Of a stretch of 41,212 bases of DNA, positions 16,964-25,262 are shown piece by piece. Location: positions 1 to 41,212 of the forward strand of contig NZ_JHWV01000020.1 of assembly GCF_000622005.1 (NCBI RefSeq), in the 5' to 3' direction. The stretch's first letter is position 1; the number at the start of each line of letters is the position of its first letter. The position numbers and the translations under genes were made by a program. Below the pieces are notes generated by a model, which worked only from the letters and a program-made list of their open reading frames with translations, had not been told where the DNA came from and searched no databases. This DNA comes from Anaerovibrio sp. RM50. GTDB taxonomy: Bacteria > Bacillota > Negativicutes > Selenomonadales > Selenomonadaceae.

Positions 16964-17590
16964 ATGACAGTGTTAAACAATGACAAGATTCAGGTTATTC
17001 AGGAAGCTATTGATGGTGAGAAGTTACTAAAGTGCATTCAGGATATGCCGGAAGATCGTGTGGAAAAGGCTTTTCAGAATGATGACATTAAGAAGCTGGC
17101 TGATAAACTCAGCGAGGACGCAGAGCTGTTTGATGCAGTTATGAATGTCTATGATACCGATAAGTCTTACGAAGCTGCTACTGCTGCTGTTCCAGGCAAA
17201 TATACCAAGGCAGAGTTTGATGAGTTCCGCACTGTTTATGCAAATCTTTTCCTGAAGAACTTCCATGAGAAGGTATTCGTGGAGAAGGATCCTAATAAGC
17301 TCACCGATGAGGAACTGGATAAGGTTGCTGGCGGAGTTCCACTCAGTGCTGTATTTGGATTTGTCGGTAAAGGCGTTAACTGTGTGTTGGATAAGGTTCC
17401 AATTAGTGAAAATGCCAGAAAGAGAGCAAAGCTCGTAGTAAACACAGTTAGCGGTGTGGCAGCTGTGGCCATCGGTACAGCAATGTGTGCCACCGGAGTC
17501 GGTGCAGGAGCTGGTGCTATTGTTATAGCCGGCGGTGCTATTGATATTGCAAATGCCGTTCACGGTGCGGCTAATATGAACAAGAAGTAA
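16964..17590 (+). CDS. Double-glycine (Nif11-like leader) peptide precursor, bacteriocin-like
   Basis: 208 residues. The first 124 form an acidic helical leader containing a Nif11-like stretch (LADKLSEDAELFDAVMNVYD ... YTKAEFDEF). It ends in LTDEELDKVAGG, the cleavage motif used by C39-peptidase transporters; cleavage is predicted after G124. The 84-residue core is very hydrophobic and rich in Gly/Ala, with two Cys and a glycine-zipper stretch (GVGAGAGAIVIAGGA), as in pore-forming class II bacteriocins. GGGAGG precedes the ATG. The matching exporter starts about 7 kb downstream. No immunity or modification gene is recognised beside it. It could instead be a signalling or surface peptide. Confidence 0.75.
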   Translation: MTVLNNDKIQVIQEAIDGEKLLKCIQDMPEDRVEKAFQNDDIKKLADKLSEDAELFDAVMNVYDTDKSYEAATAAVPGKYTKAEFDEFRTVYANLFLKNFHEKVFVEKDPNKLTDEELDKVAGGVPLSAVFGFVGKGVNCVLDKVPISENARKRAKLVVNTVSGVAAVAIGTAMCATGVGAGAGAIVIAGGAIDIANAVHGAANMNKK

Positions 17591-17624
17591 ATAAACAGCA
17601 AGGACAAAAAAGGAGGAATTTCAA

Positions 17625-17837
17625 ATGGAAAACAAGAAGATGAACATTGACGAGATGGATAAGGTATCAGGCGGCAACGCCGGGAACATTGCTCAGGGAG
17701 ATTTGGATATCTTAACTCCTAAAGACATTGATATCAAGATCAAGAAGCCAAATAATGATGGCAAGGTTCCTAGCCCAAAGCTGGGTGAAAAAGACCCTAC
17801 TATTATCGGTGACCCTACTGAAAGTATGATTAAGTAA
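17625..17837 (+). CDS. Small double-glycine leader peptide
   Basis: 70 residues. A short 17-residue leader ends NIDEMDKVSGG, close to the EELDKVAGG of the preceding gene, so both should be cut by the same C39 peptidase. The predicted 53-residue product is hydrophilic, with Asp/Lys/Pro-rich segments and no Cys, quite unlike its neighbour. It has an excellent AAAGGAGG site and sits 34 bp after the first peptide gene in the same transcription unit, which ends at the terminator at 17934. It may be a partner peptide, an immunity-type or a signalling peptide; the sequence does not decide. Confidence 0.7.
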   Translation: MENKKMNIDEMDKVSGGNAGNIAQGDLDILTPKDIDIKIKKPNNDGKVPSPKLGEKDPTIIGDPTESMIK

Positions 17838-17933
17838 TTTTAATCCATCAAAAAACGCTTAGATGGAGCCTGTGAAAAAATCTCTGTAAATAGAGTCTTC
17901 TATGGCAATAAAAACTATATACTTCATATTTTT

Positions 17934-17967
17934 GCTGGAATTGGTTGAAACCGGTTCCAGCATTTTT
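17934..17967 (+). terminator. Intrinsic terminator of the GG-peptide operon
   Basis: GCTGGAA pairs with TTCCAGC, with an inner GGTT/AACC stem, followed by ATTTTT. The remaining gap up to 18157 shows only the promoter listed next. Confidence 0.85.
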
Positions 17968-18095
17968 CTTAGCTGTAATTTTAGACAACTCAACAAACGT
18001 AGTATAAATAACCTTCCTAATCTCCGACGATATTACCATGCTGGGGCTGACCTATTTGGGATAAAAACACTTTTTTTACAGATAAATAAAGGATT

Positions 18096-18125
18096 TTGGC
18101 AGTTTTTTATCGAAGTGTATAGAAT
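18096..18125 (+). promoter_or_regulatory. Promoter of the phosphohexomutase gene
   Basis: TTGGCA at 18096-18101 and TAGAAT at 18120-18125 are 18 bp apart, about 32 bp before the start codon. Confidence 0.5.
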
Positions 18126-18157
18126 AAAGTAATTTTTTATAAATGGAGGGGCTATTT

Positions 18158-19840
18158 ATGTATCAGAATGAATATAAGCGCTGGCTTTCCTTTGACCTTG
18201 AGGACTGCGATCTGTATCCTGAACTGGCAAAAGTTCAGGATAATGATGAGGAAATCAAGGACCGCTTTGCCGTATCATTGAAATTTGGTACTGCAGGACT
18301 TCGTGGTGTGCTGGGAGCCGGCACTAACCGCATGAATATCTATGTGGTAAGACAGGCCACCCAGGGCCTGGCCAACTGGGTCAAGAAGCAGGGGGGCAGC
18401 CAGACTGTGGCCATCAGCTTTGATACCCGCCTTAAGAGTGATGTATTCTCCAAAACTGCCGCAGGAGTTCTGGCAGCCAATGGCATCAAGGTTCGGATTT
18501 ACGATGCCGCCATGCCGGTGCCTGCACTTTCCTTTGCTACCAGATATTACAAGTGCAATGCGGGCATTATGGTAACAGCTTCCCATAATCCTTCCAAGTA
18601 CAACGGCTACAAGGCTTATGGTCCTGACGGCTGTCAGATGACTGACGATGCTGCAGCCATTGTTTACGATGAGATTCAGAAGACCGACGTGCTCACCGGG
18701 GCCAAGACCATGTCCTTTGCCCAGGGTGTGGAGGATGGCCTTATCCGTTTTGTGGATGATACCTGCAAGAAGGCTTTCTATGACGCAATTGAGTCCAGAC
18801 AGGTCCGTCCGGGCCTTGCTAAGACCTCTGGCCTCAAGCTGGTTTACAGCCCATTAAACGGCTCTGGTCTGGTGCCAGTAACCCAGGTGCTGAAGGACAT
18901 TGGCATCAGTGATATTACTATTGTTCCTGAGCAGGAGTATCCAAATGGCTATTTCACCACCTGCAGCTATCCAAACCCTGAGATTTATGAGGCTTTGGAG
19001 GCTGGTCTTAAGCTGGCTGAAAAGTGCGATGCTGATCTTATGCTGGCCACAGACCCTGATGCAGACCGCGTGGGTATAGCCATGAAGTGCCCAGACGGCT
19101 CCTACGAGCTGGTTTCCGGCAATGAAATGGGGGTTCTGCTCCTTGACTATATTTGTGCGGGCCGCATTGAAAAGGGCACCATGCCAAAGGATCCTGTGGC
19201 TGTAATGTCCCTTGTATCCACACCGCTGGCTGATGCTGTGGCCAAGAACTACGGCGTTGAGCTTCGCAAGGTGCTGACTGGCTTTAAGTGGATCGGTGAC
19301 CAGATTCTCCATCTGGAGGAAGCAGGCCAGGAGGAGCGCTTCATCTTCGGCTTTGAGGAAAGCTATGGTTATCTATCCGGCTCCTACGTACGCGACAAGG
19401 ATGCTGTAGTGGCCTCCATGCTTATCTGCGAAATGGCTGCGTACTACAGAAGCATAGGCTCCAGCATCAAGGCCCGCCTTGAGGAAATCTATGCCAAGTA
19501 TGGCCGTTATTACAACAAGATTGACAGCTTTGAGTTCCCTGGTCTCAGCGGCATGGACAAGATGGCCGGCATTATGCAGGGTCTCCGTGACAACCCACCA
19601 GCTGAATTTGCAGGTCTGAAGGTTACCAAGGCTGTGGATTATAAGAAAACTGAGGAGACTGGCCTTCCTGCTGCCAATGTGCTTATCTATACCCTGGAGG
19701 ACGGAGCCACCATTGTGGTGAGACCATCAGGCACAGAGCCAAAAATCAAGGCATACTTTACAACACTTGGCAAGGATCTGGCTGAGGCCCAGGCCAAGAA
19801 GGAAAAGCTGTCTGCTGCATGCAAACCATTGTTTAATTAA
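18158..19840 (+). CDS. Phosphoglucomutase/phosphomannomutase (alpha-D-phosphohexomutase)
   Basis: 560 residues, the length of the PGM2/PgcA-type enzymes that interconvert hexose 1- and 6-phosphates for envelope and glycogen precursors. All four family sites are visible: the phosphoserine loop TASHNPSKYNGYK, the metal loop DPDADRVG, the sugar loop GFEESYGYLSG and the phosphate loop RPSGTEPKIKAY. Start ATG 18158 follows GGAGGGG; the ATG at 18143 overlaps that site and is unlikely. Substrate preference (glucose versus mannose) cannot be read from the sequence. Confidence 0.93.
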   Translation: MYQNEYKRWLSFDLEDCDLYPELAKVQDNDEEIKDRFAVSLKFGTAGLRGVLGAGTNRMNIYVVRQATQGLANWVKKQGGSQTVAISFDTRLKSDVFSKTAAGVLAANGIKVRIYDAAMPVPALSFATRYYKCNAGIMVTASHNPSKYNGYKAYGPDGCQMTDDAAAIVYDEIQKTDVLTGAKTMSFAQGVEDGLIRFVDDTCKKAFYDAIESRQVRPGLAKTSGLKLVYSPLNGSGLVPVTQVLKDIGISDITIVPEQEYPNGYFTTCSYPNPEIYEALEAGLKLAEKCDADLMLATDPDADRVGIAMKCPDGSYELVSGNEMGVLLLDYICAGRIEKGTMPKDPVAVMSLVSTPLADAVAKNYGVELRKVLTGFKWIGDQILHLEEAGQEERFIFGFEESYGYLSGSYVRDKDAVVASMLICEMAAYYRSIGSSIKARLEEIYAKYGRYYNKIDSFEFPGLSGMDKMAGIMQGLRDNPPAEFAGLKVTKAVDYKKTEETGLPAANVLIYTLEDGATIVVRPSGTEPKIKAYFTTLGKDLAEAQAKKEKLSAACKPLFN

Positions 19841-19843
19841 TTG

Positions 19844-19872
19844 TTGATAAAAACCTACAAAAGCAGTATACT
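19844..19872 (+). promoter_or_regulatory. Sigma-A promoter of the gamma-CA-like gene and cysE
   Basis: TTGATA at 19844-19849 and TATACT at 19867-19872 have the ideal 17-bp spacing. Confidence 0.7.
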
Positions 19873-19916
19873 TATAAGAAATTTGTGTTTCGTTTTATGA
19901 ATGAGGTGTAAGAGAA

Positions 19917-20507
19917 ATGGAGTACATTAAGATTCGTGAGCAGGATGCCAAGCATTATATATATGAGTTTGACGGAAGATATCCAGTTATTGACAAAAAG
20001 GCATATTCCTTCAGCACAGCTACCCTGGTAGGTGATGTGGAGTTAAAGGAATACGCCAGTGTTTGGCCGAATTCCACGCTCCGTGGTGATGTAAACAGGG
20101 TTGTTGTAGGCCGCTACAGCAATATTCAGGATAATTCCTGTCTCCACGTTGCCGATGATTACGCATGTATCGTGGGGGATTATGTAACCGTAGGTCACAG
20201 CGTTACCCTGCACGCCTGCACCGTTGAGGATTATTGTCTTATTGGTATGGGTGCCACTATTCTTGATGGTGCCGTTATTGGCCGTGGCTCCATAGTTGGC
20301 GCAGGTGCATTGGTTACAAAGGGCACCATTATCCCGCCTAATTCCCTTGTTGTAGGCTGTCCTGCCAAGGTGAAGAAGACCCTTGACGAGAACGGCTTCA
20401 AGGCAATTCATGCCCAGGCTGTAAAATACAAGTCCGAGTGGGCTGAAAAATATGGCTTGGGACCGGATGTGGGCGGCGAGGTTTACGACGGTTCCAAGAT
20501 AGTTTAA
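19917..20507 (+). CDS. Gamma-carbonic-anhydrase-like hexapeptide protein
   Basis: 196 residues forming a left-handed beta-helix of hexapeptide repeats. The three metal-binding histidines are present in CLHVADD and VGHSVTLHA, and LRGDVNRVVVGRYSNIQDN is the signature of the YrdA/PaaY branch. Carbonic anhydrase activity is proven for only some members; others act on unknown acyl substrates. A GAGGTG site precedes the ATG. cysE, another hexapeptide-repeat enzyme, starts 30 bp after its stop, so the two are likely cotranscribed. Confidence 0.88.
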   Translation: MEYIKIREQDAKHYIYEFDGRYPVIDKKAYSFSTATLVGDVELKEYASVWPNSTLRGDVNRVVVGRYSNIQDNSCLHVADDYACIVGDYVTVGHSVTLHACTVEDYCLIGMGATILDGAVIGRGSIVGAGALVTKGTIIPPNSLVVGCPAKVKKTLDENGFKAIHAQAVKYKSEWAEKYGLGPDVGGEVYDGSKIV

Positions 20508-20537
20508 AAATAAGTATAGGGTTTGGAGAGGTTTTTC

Positions 20538-21452
20538 ATGGCAATGGCAATAATGGAGGAAAAGATACAGGGTGTTACGGAGGATATTTTCGCAGATGTG
20601 GTGGAATCCCATTCCGCCAGCAAGCTCTTTGAGCATTTGCAGCTGGACAGGGACGCCATTATCGGCATTCTGGACAATCTTGTGGCAATTCTTTTCCCCG
20701 CCCATTTCGCCAATGAGAAGACTCCTGGCACATATTCATTGAAATATGAAATGGGTACCAGACTTTCCAATGTGGTTAATTGTCTCACCAATCAGGTGAT
20801 GGTCTCTCTCCAGCAGCATCCGGAGTACAGCAACAAAAATGATGATGTGAGAAGGGATCATGCCGAAGCCATAGTGGGAATATTTGTGGATACCCTTCCG
20901 GAAATCCGCCAGCTTCTAAAAAAGGATATTCAGGCGGGCTATGACGGGGATCCGGCTGCCACCAGCTTTGATGAGATAATCTTCTCCTATCCCGGCTTTT
21001 ACGCCATTATGGTCAATCGTTTGGCCCATGTGCTGTACAAGCTGGAGGTTCCAATGATTCCCCGGATTATGACGGAGCATGCCCACAGCCGTACAGGGGT
21101 TGACATTCACCCAGGTGCCCAGATCGGGGAATATTTCTTCATTGATCATGGCACTGGCGTTGTTATAGGTGAAACCACCGTTATCGGGGACAGGGTAAAG
21201 CTCTATCAGGGGGTTACCCTGGGGGGACTTTCCACCAGAGGGGGCCAGAGCCTCCGTGGCAAACGCCGCCACCCTACTATTGGCAACGATGTTACCATTT
21301 ATTCCAACGCCTCCATTCTCGGTGGCGAAACGGTTATCGGGGACGGCTGTATCATCAGCGGTAACTGCTTTATTACCAGCTCCGTGGCTCCCGGCATGCG
21401 GGTAAGCAACGGCAAGGGAGATTTGCAGATTATTCCCGACAATCAAAATTAA
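20538..21452 (+). CDS. cysE: Serine O-acetyltransferase
   Basis: Makes O-acetylserine for cysteine synthesis. 304 residues, the EpsC-type length with a helical N-terminal half and a C-terminal beta-helix. Catalytic signatures [29 protein letters not shown] and [12 protein letters not shown] are present. Start ATG 20538 is 6 bases after GGAGAGG; the TTG at 20523 lies upstream of that site. Cysteine synthase is not in the window. A strong terminator follows. Confidence 0.93.
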   Translation: MAMAIMEEKIQGVTEDIFADVVESHSASKLFEHLQLDRDAIIGILDNLVAILFPAHFANEKTPGTYSLKYEMGTRLSNVVNCLTNQVMVSLQQHPEYSNKNDDVRRDHAEAIVGIFVDTLPEIRQLLKKDIQAGYDGDPAATSFDEIIFSYPGFYAIMVNRLAHVLYKLEVPMIPRIMTEHAHSRTGVDIHPGAQIGEYFFIDHGTGVVIGETTVIGDRVKLYQGVTLGGLSTRGGQSLRGKRRHPTIGNDVTIYSNASILGGETVIGDGCIISGNCFITSSVAPGMRVSNGKGDLQIIPDNQN

Positions 21453-21504
21453 CATTTATGAAGGAAATGTAGACTTATTCGCCTGCACACTGAGAAAACT
21501 AAGG

Positions 21505-21540
21505 GAGTCCTTCTCAAAATTATTTAGAAGGACTCTTTTT
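21505..21540 (+). terminator. Intrinsic terminator after cysE
   Basis: GAGTCCTTCT pairs perfectly with AGAAGGACTC around an 11-base loop, followed by five T. Confidence 0.93.
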
Positions 21541-21555
21541 GGCTTTTTCTCTATA

Positions 21556-21586
21556 TTGTAGAGGAAAAAATATTTTAATGTAGAAT
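21556..21586 (+). promoter_or_regulatory. Possible promoter of the chemoreceptor gene
   Basis: TTGTAG and TAGAAT are 19 bp apart. The spacing is long, so this is tentative. Confidence 0.35.
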
Positions 21587-21648
21587 ATGAATAGAAGAAT
21601 ATAAATATGTTAAATTAAATTATTTTTAACAATAAAGGAGTGAGTACC

Positions 21649-23742
21649 ATGGCTGATGAGTTCAAGGAAGGCTTCCGGAGCGTTAAGCTGAAGATGTGCC
21701 TTTCACTGTTGCCGCCTATAATCATAGGCCTTATGCTGATTACATGTCTGGCAGGTTATAACAGTTATAATAACATTGCCAAGCTTACCGAGGACACTGC
21801 CACCCAGACTATTAAGGCCAATGCCGCAGATATCCATGAACGGATAAGCAAAATGGAAATGGTCACCACCTTTATGGCAGGCAGCCTGGAGTATGATTAT
21901 CTGAAGGAATCCCAGGAAGAACTGGCCGATGACATTATAAAAACTTTACAAGATGAAGAAATGGCCAATGGTGGTGGCGTATGGTTTGAGCCATTTGCTT
22001 ATAATCCTGAGCAGCAATTTGTTTGTCCATTTACTTTCAGGGATGGCAATGCTTTGAAGGTTTCTTATGATTATGTAAAGGAAAGCGGCGAATACGTTCC
22101 TACTGACTGGTACCAGCTGGGCAAGAAGGCCGGTCATGGGGAGGCAGCCCTTACGGAGCCATATTATGATTCTTCCGCCAAAATAATGATGGTAACCTAT
22201 TCTTCACCTCTTTATTCTGAGGGTGATGCCAGCAAGTTTGTAGGTACTGCCACTGTGGATATTTCCCTGGCAGCCATTTCCGAAATGGTTAACAGCATTA
22301 ACATCGGTGGTAAGGGCCATGCAATACTGGTTTCTGAAAGCGGCATATATATTGCCGGCCCATCTGAGGATAAGCTGGATGGGGAAACCAATGCTACTGA
22401 GGAGGCCAATTCTTCCATGGCAGCAGCCATGAAGGAAATGGTGGCTTCGGAAAGCGGCCAGACCCAGTTTGAGGATGAAAGTGGCGACACCATGTTTGTT
22501 TATTATCAGACTATACCTGATATAAATTGGCATTTAGGTGTTATTATATCCAAGTCTGAATTGTATGCCGAAGCAAATCATCTGATTATGATGCTGTGCG
22601 GTATCGCCCTTGTGGTACTGTGCCTGTTGATGCTTATGGCCTATCGCACCATTTCCGCTTATGCTGTACGCATTGGTGTGGATCAGAAATTTGCCGAGGA
22701 TTTGGCTGAAGGTAATTATACCCGTCCTGAGGCTGTTGCCAAGGCCAACGATGAAATCGGCCGTCTTGGAAATGCCATTAACCGCATGTTCCGCCAGACC
22801 AAGAAGGTACTTCATACTATTCACGACCATTCCAGCAGTATGAATGAATCCAGCAGCACCTTGGAGTCTTCAGCCCGTAAACTGACCCAGGGCATGGAGA
22901 TAATACAGCAGAAAATGAATTCCATTAATGAGGCTATGATGAATGCCAGCGCGGCTACCCAGGAGGTTAATTCCTCTGTGGAAAATGTATCTGCAGCTGT
23001 AGACGGATTGTTTGAGGAGGCCGAAAGCGGCTTGAAACAGGCGGAGGAAATAAGCTCCAGGGCCAAAACCGTGGAAACCCAATCCACTGCGGCAAGCCAC
23101 TCAGCAGAAAAGCTGGCCAAGGAATTCAGCTCCAAGCTGGCGGCTTCCATAGAAAAGGCCAAGACCGTGGAACAGATTGGTACCATGGCTGAAGCCATTT
23201 CCAATATTGCCAAGCAAATCAATCTGTTATCATTGAATGCATCAATTGAAGCAGCCCGTGCCGGCGAATCGGGTCGTGGCTTCTCTGTTGTAGCTATGGA
23301 AATTGGTAAATTGGCCAAGGATACTGCTGATACCGTTGATGAAATCCAGCAGAACATCACCACGGTTCAGGGGGCCTTTGCGGGGCTTTCCAGGGATGCC
23401 AATGATATTTTAGGTTTCCTTAATGAAACAGTGGCTCCGCAGTACGTTGAATTTGTTAGTGTTGCTGAACAATACGGCACCGATGCTGAAGCATTCCGAA
23501 ATGTTTCCCAGAAGATTGCTGAAACCAGTAAGCATGTTAATGAAACCATGCAGGAGGTCAGCAAGGCTATGCTGCAAATTGCCACCTCCGCCCAGGAAAC
23601 GGCAGATCTGTCCGTGGAGATTTCCGGTTCCATCAGTGATTTCTCTGAATCCGTAAAGGATGTCAGCACTATTAGTCAGCAACAGTCATCCATTGCAGAT
23701 AATCTCCGGGAAACTGTCAGTCATTTTAGGCTGAACAAATAA
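21649..23742 (+). CDS. Methyl-accepting chemotaxis protein with dCACHE sensor
   Basis: 697 residues. TM1 (about 20-40) is followed by an extracytoplasmic double-CACHE domain ([19 protein letters not shown], then [15 protein letters not shown]), TM2 (about 305-325), a HAMP linker and a coiled-coil signalling domain. The hairpin tip reads [20 protein letters not shown], the CheA/CheW contact. Methylation-type Gln/Glu heptads flank it. Start ATG 21649 follows AAAGGAG; the GTG at 21640 is inside that site. No che or flagellar genes are in the window. The ligand is unknown; dCACHE receptors often bind amino acids or small organic acids. Confidence 0.93.
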   Translation: MADEFKEGFRSVKLKMCLSLLPPIIIGLMLITCLAGYNSYNNIAKLTEDTATQTIKANAADIHERISKMEMVTTFMAGSLEYDYLKESQEELADDIIKTLQDEEMANGGGVWFEPFAYNPEQQFVCPFTFRDGNALKVSYDYVKESGEYVPTDWYQLGKKAGHGEAALTEPYYDSSAKIMMVTYSSPLYSEGDASKFVGTATVDISLAAISEMVNSINIGGKGHAILVSESGIYIAGPSEDKLDGETNATEEANSSMAAAMKEMVASESGQTQFEDESGDTMFVYYQTIPDINWHLGVIISKSELYAEANHLIMMLCGIALVVLCLLMLMAYRTISAYAVRIGVDQKFAEDLAEGNYTRPEAVAKANDEIGRLGNAINRMFRQTKKVLHTIHDHSSSMNESSSTLESSARKLTQGMEIIQQKMNSINEAMMNASAATQEVNSSVENVSAAVDGLFEEAESGLKQAEEISSRAKTVETQSTAASHSAEKLAKEFSSKLAASIEKAKTVEQIGTMAEAISNIAKQINLLSLNASIEAARAGESGRGFSVVAMEIGKLAKDTADTVDEIQQNITTVQGAFAGLSRDANDILGFLNETVAPQYVEFVSVAEQYGTDAEAFRNVSQKIAETSKHVNETMQEVSKAMLQIATSAQETADLSVEISGSISDFSESVKDVSTISQQQSSIADNLRETVSHFRLNK

Positions 23743-23757
23743 TATTTGATTGTGAAG

Positions 23758-23781
23758 GGCTGGTCTTCGGACCAGCCTTTT
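23758..23781 (+). terminator. Intrinsic terminator after the chemoreceptor gene
   Basis: GGCTGGTC-TTCG-GACCAGCC is a perfect 8-bp stem with a stable TTCG loop, followed by TTTT. Confidence 0.92.
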
Positions 23782-23900
23782 GGCAAAAAAATTACAAGAA
23801 AAGCAGTGTTAATTTGCTGCTTTTTTTGTGTTTTAAAGGATTTATTAATTTTTTGTAGAACTGTAAATTAAGTGAAGCTGTGTTTATTTGAGGACTTATT

Positions 23901-24029
23901 ATGAAAAAACAAATTTGCAATTCACCATATATTAATCCTATAATGATAATACGGATGTCTACCAGAGGTGGGTATCCTAGTTTTGTTGCGAAAAATCACG
24001 GGGAGTCTTTGTGCTCACTTTTACTCTAA
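23901..24029 (+). CDS. Possible 42-codon leader ORF before the export operon
   Basis: ATG at 23901 follows GAGGA at 6 bases and is open to TAA at 24027. It encodes MKKQICNSPYINP, then RMSTRGGYPSF. It ends inside the 5' arm/loop of the terminator at 24011-24051, so translation could affect termination. However, it overlaps a good promoter (23915-23944) that would start the transcript within it. The reading is therefore uncertain. Confidence 0.25.
   Translation: MKKQICNSPYINPIMIIRMSTRGGYPSFVAKNHGESLCSLLL
23915..23944 (+). promoter_or_regulatory. Promoter of the export operon leader
   Basis: TTGCAA at 23915-23920 and a perfect TATAAT at 23939-23944 are 18 bp apart. Predicted transcription start is near 23951, at the foot of the first leader hairpin. 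Confidence 0.65.
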
Positions 24030-24051
24030 AAAAATAAAGTGGGCGCTTTTT
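23951..24051 (+). ncRNA. Structured leader RNA with intrinsic terminator (candidate attenuator/riboswitch)
   Basis: From the predicted start the RNA opens with a strong hairpin at about 23953-23977: GGAT-GT-CTACC pairs with GGTGG-GT-ATCC around an AGA loop. A weak U-run/A-run hairpin with loop GUUGCG follows. It ends in a terminator at 24011-24051, where GTGCTCACTTT pairs with AAAGTGGGCGC (two wobbles) and is followed by TTTTT. It does not match any riboswitch consensus I can recall (purine, preQ1, c-di-GMP, TPP, FMN, guanidine, fluoride and others checked from memory). Position 43 bp ahead of the HlyD gene suggests control of the export operon by premature termination. A stand-alone small RNA is the alternative. 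Confidence 0.5.
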
Positions 24052-24094
24052 ATATGGAAAAAAAGACTGCTGTAGGTGGAAAGGATATAAAATC

Positions 24095-25261
24095 ATGAAA
24101 AGGTATTTTTATATAGGTATAGCCGTTATTATGATACTGGCCCTTGGTTTGGTAGGGTATGGTGCCTGGCTGAATTACAGCGATGAAAATCAGATAGCCA
24201 ACAGAATGGACAACAGAGTTTTACAGCTGTCTACCTCCAAGGCTGAATATAGGGATATACATCCCAAGGTTTCCCTTCCATCAGTGCGCTTTAGCTCAAA
24301 TAATATGGCTGATGCCATAGCCCTTACAGATGGCCGTATTACTAACTGGCTGGTGGAAAAAAATACTCCTGTACATAAGGGAGATGTTCTGCTGACCCTT
24401 ATTAACGAGCAAATTCCTCTGAAAATCCAGCAGGCTACCAGCGCCGTCAGCCGTGCTGATGCCCAGTTGGCCCAGGCCTACAGCGCTTACCAGCGTCAGG
24501 GCCGTCTTATGGCTAAAGAAGCCACCTCAAAGGAAAAATATGAAGCAGCTGAAGCACAGTATCTGGCAGCCAGGGAAGCTCTGCAGGAGGCAGAGGCCCA
24601 GAGGGAGCAGCTCTATGTACAGCAGGGCTGGCTTAGTGTCAAGGCTCCTGTTGACGGGGATGTGCTCCTGATGTACCAGCAGACAGGCTCCTATGTCCAG
24701 GCGGGAACTCCTGTGGCATTGGTGGGGAATTTTGATTTTCTTAATTTTTCTGTAAATCTTAAGGACAGTGAAGTTAATCATTTCAATGTTGGGGACAGGG
24801 TATATCTGAGATTCCCTGAGCATTGGTCCATGGGCAAGGCCTATGGAACTGATTATGGTGCCGGCAATTTGGGGGGAGATACAGAAATAATCGGCGTTCT
24901 GGAGGAAATCGTACCGCCACTTTCTGAGCCCGCTGCCATCAGACGAACTGTGTGGGCAGTAGACAACCGTGTGAGATTGCTTGAGCCTATGACATATACC
25001 GGAGTTACCATGCACACATATAATAAGTACCGTTGCCTTACTGTGTCATTGGATGCCATAGTGGATAAATCCAATAACAAGGTATATGTGGTGGATGAGG
25101 AAGGTATTATTCATTCCCGGGCTGTTGTCTGCGGTTGTGATGACGGAGAATACATTGAGATATTATCAGGACTTTCAGAGGGCGACACTGTTGTAACAGG
25201 CAATGTTGGCAATCTCACTGAAGGAACCAAGGTAGATGCCGTGACAAAGGGAGGGGAGTAA
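24095..25261 (+). CDS. HlyD-family periplasmic adaptor (export operon, first gene)
   Basis: 388 residues. An N-terminal anchor helix (about 5-27) is followed by a lipoyl half-motif, an alpha-helical hairpin (about 110-190, SAVSRADAQLAQAYSAYQRQ ... QEAEAQREQLYVQQ), the second lipoyl half (VKAPVDGDVLLMYQQTGSYVQAG) and beta-barrel domains. This is the architecture of membrane-fusion proteins that bridge an inner-membrane pump to TolC. It is the only one of the two adaptors here with a hairpin long enough to touch TolC. The next gene starts 1 bp after its stop. Confidence 0.85.
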   Translation: MKRYFYIGIAVIMILALGLVGYGAWLNYSDENQIANRMDNRVLQLSTSKAEYRDIHPKVSLPSVRFSSNNMADAIALTDGRITNWLVEKNTPVHKGDVLLTLINEQIPLKIQQATSAVSRADAQLAQAYSAYQRQGRLMAKEATSKEKYEAAEAQYLAAREALQEAEAQREQLYVQQGWLSVKAPVDGDVLLMYQQTGSYVQAGTPVALVGNFDFLNFSVNLKDSEVNHFNVGDRVYLRFPEHWSMGKAYGTDYGAGNLGGDTEIIGVLEEIVPPLSEPAAIRRTVWAVDNRVRLLEPMTYTGVTMHTYNKYRCLTVSLDAIVDKSNNKVYVVDEEGIIHSRAVVCGCDDGEYIEILSGLSEGDTVVTGNVGNLTEGTKVDAVTKGGE

Positions 25262-25262
25262 A

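Noticed and set aside
23951-24010. Known riboswitch (purine, with its UCUACC junction)
   Set aside because: TCTACC occurs, but in the predicted fold it is inside a stem, and the purine P2/P3 loops and flanking P1 are absent.
23901-24029. 42-codon ORF as a third GG-leader bacteriocin precursor
   Set aside because: It contains RGG, but lacks the acidic ExDKVxGG leader, has a weak ribosome site and overlaps a strong promoter. It is kept only as a low-confidence leader ORF.
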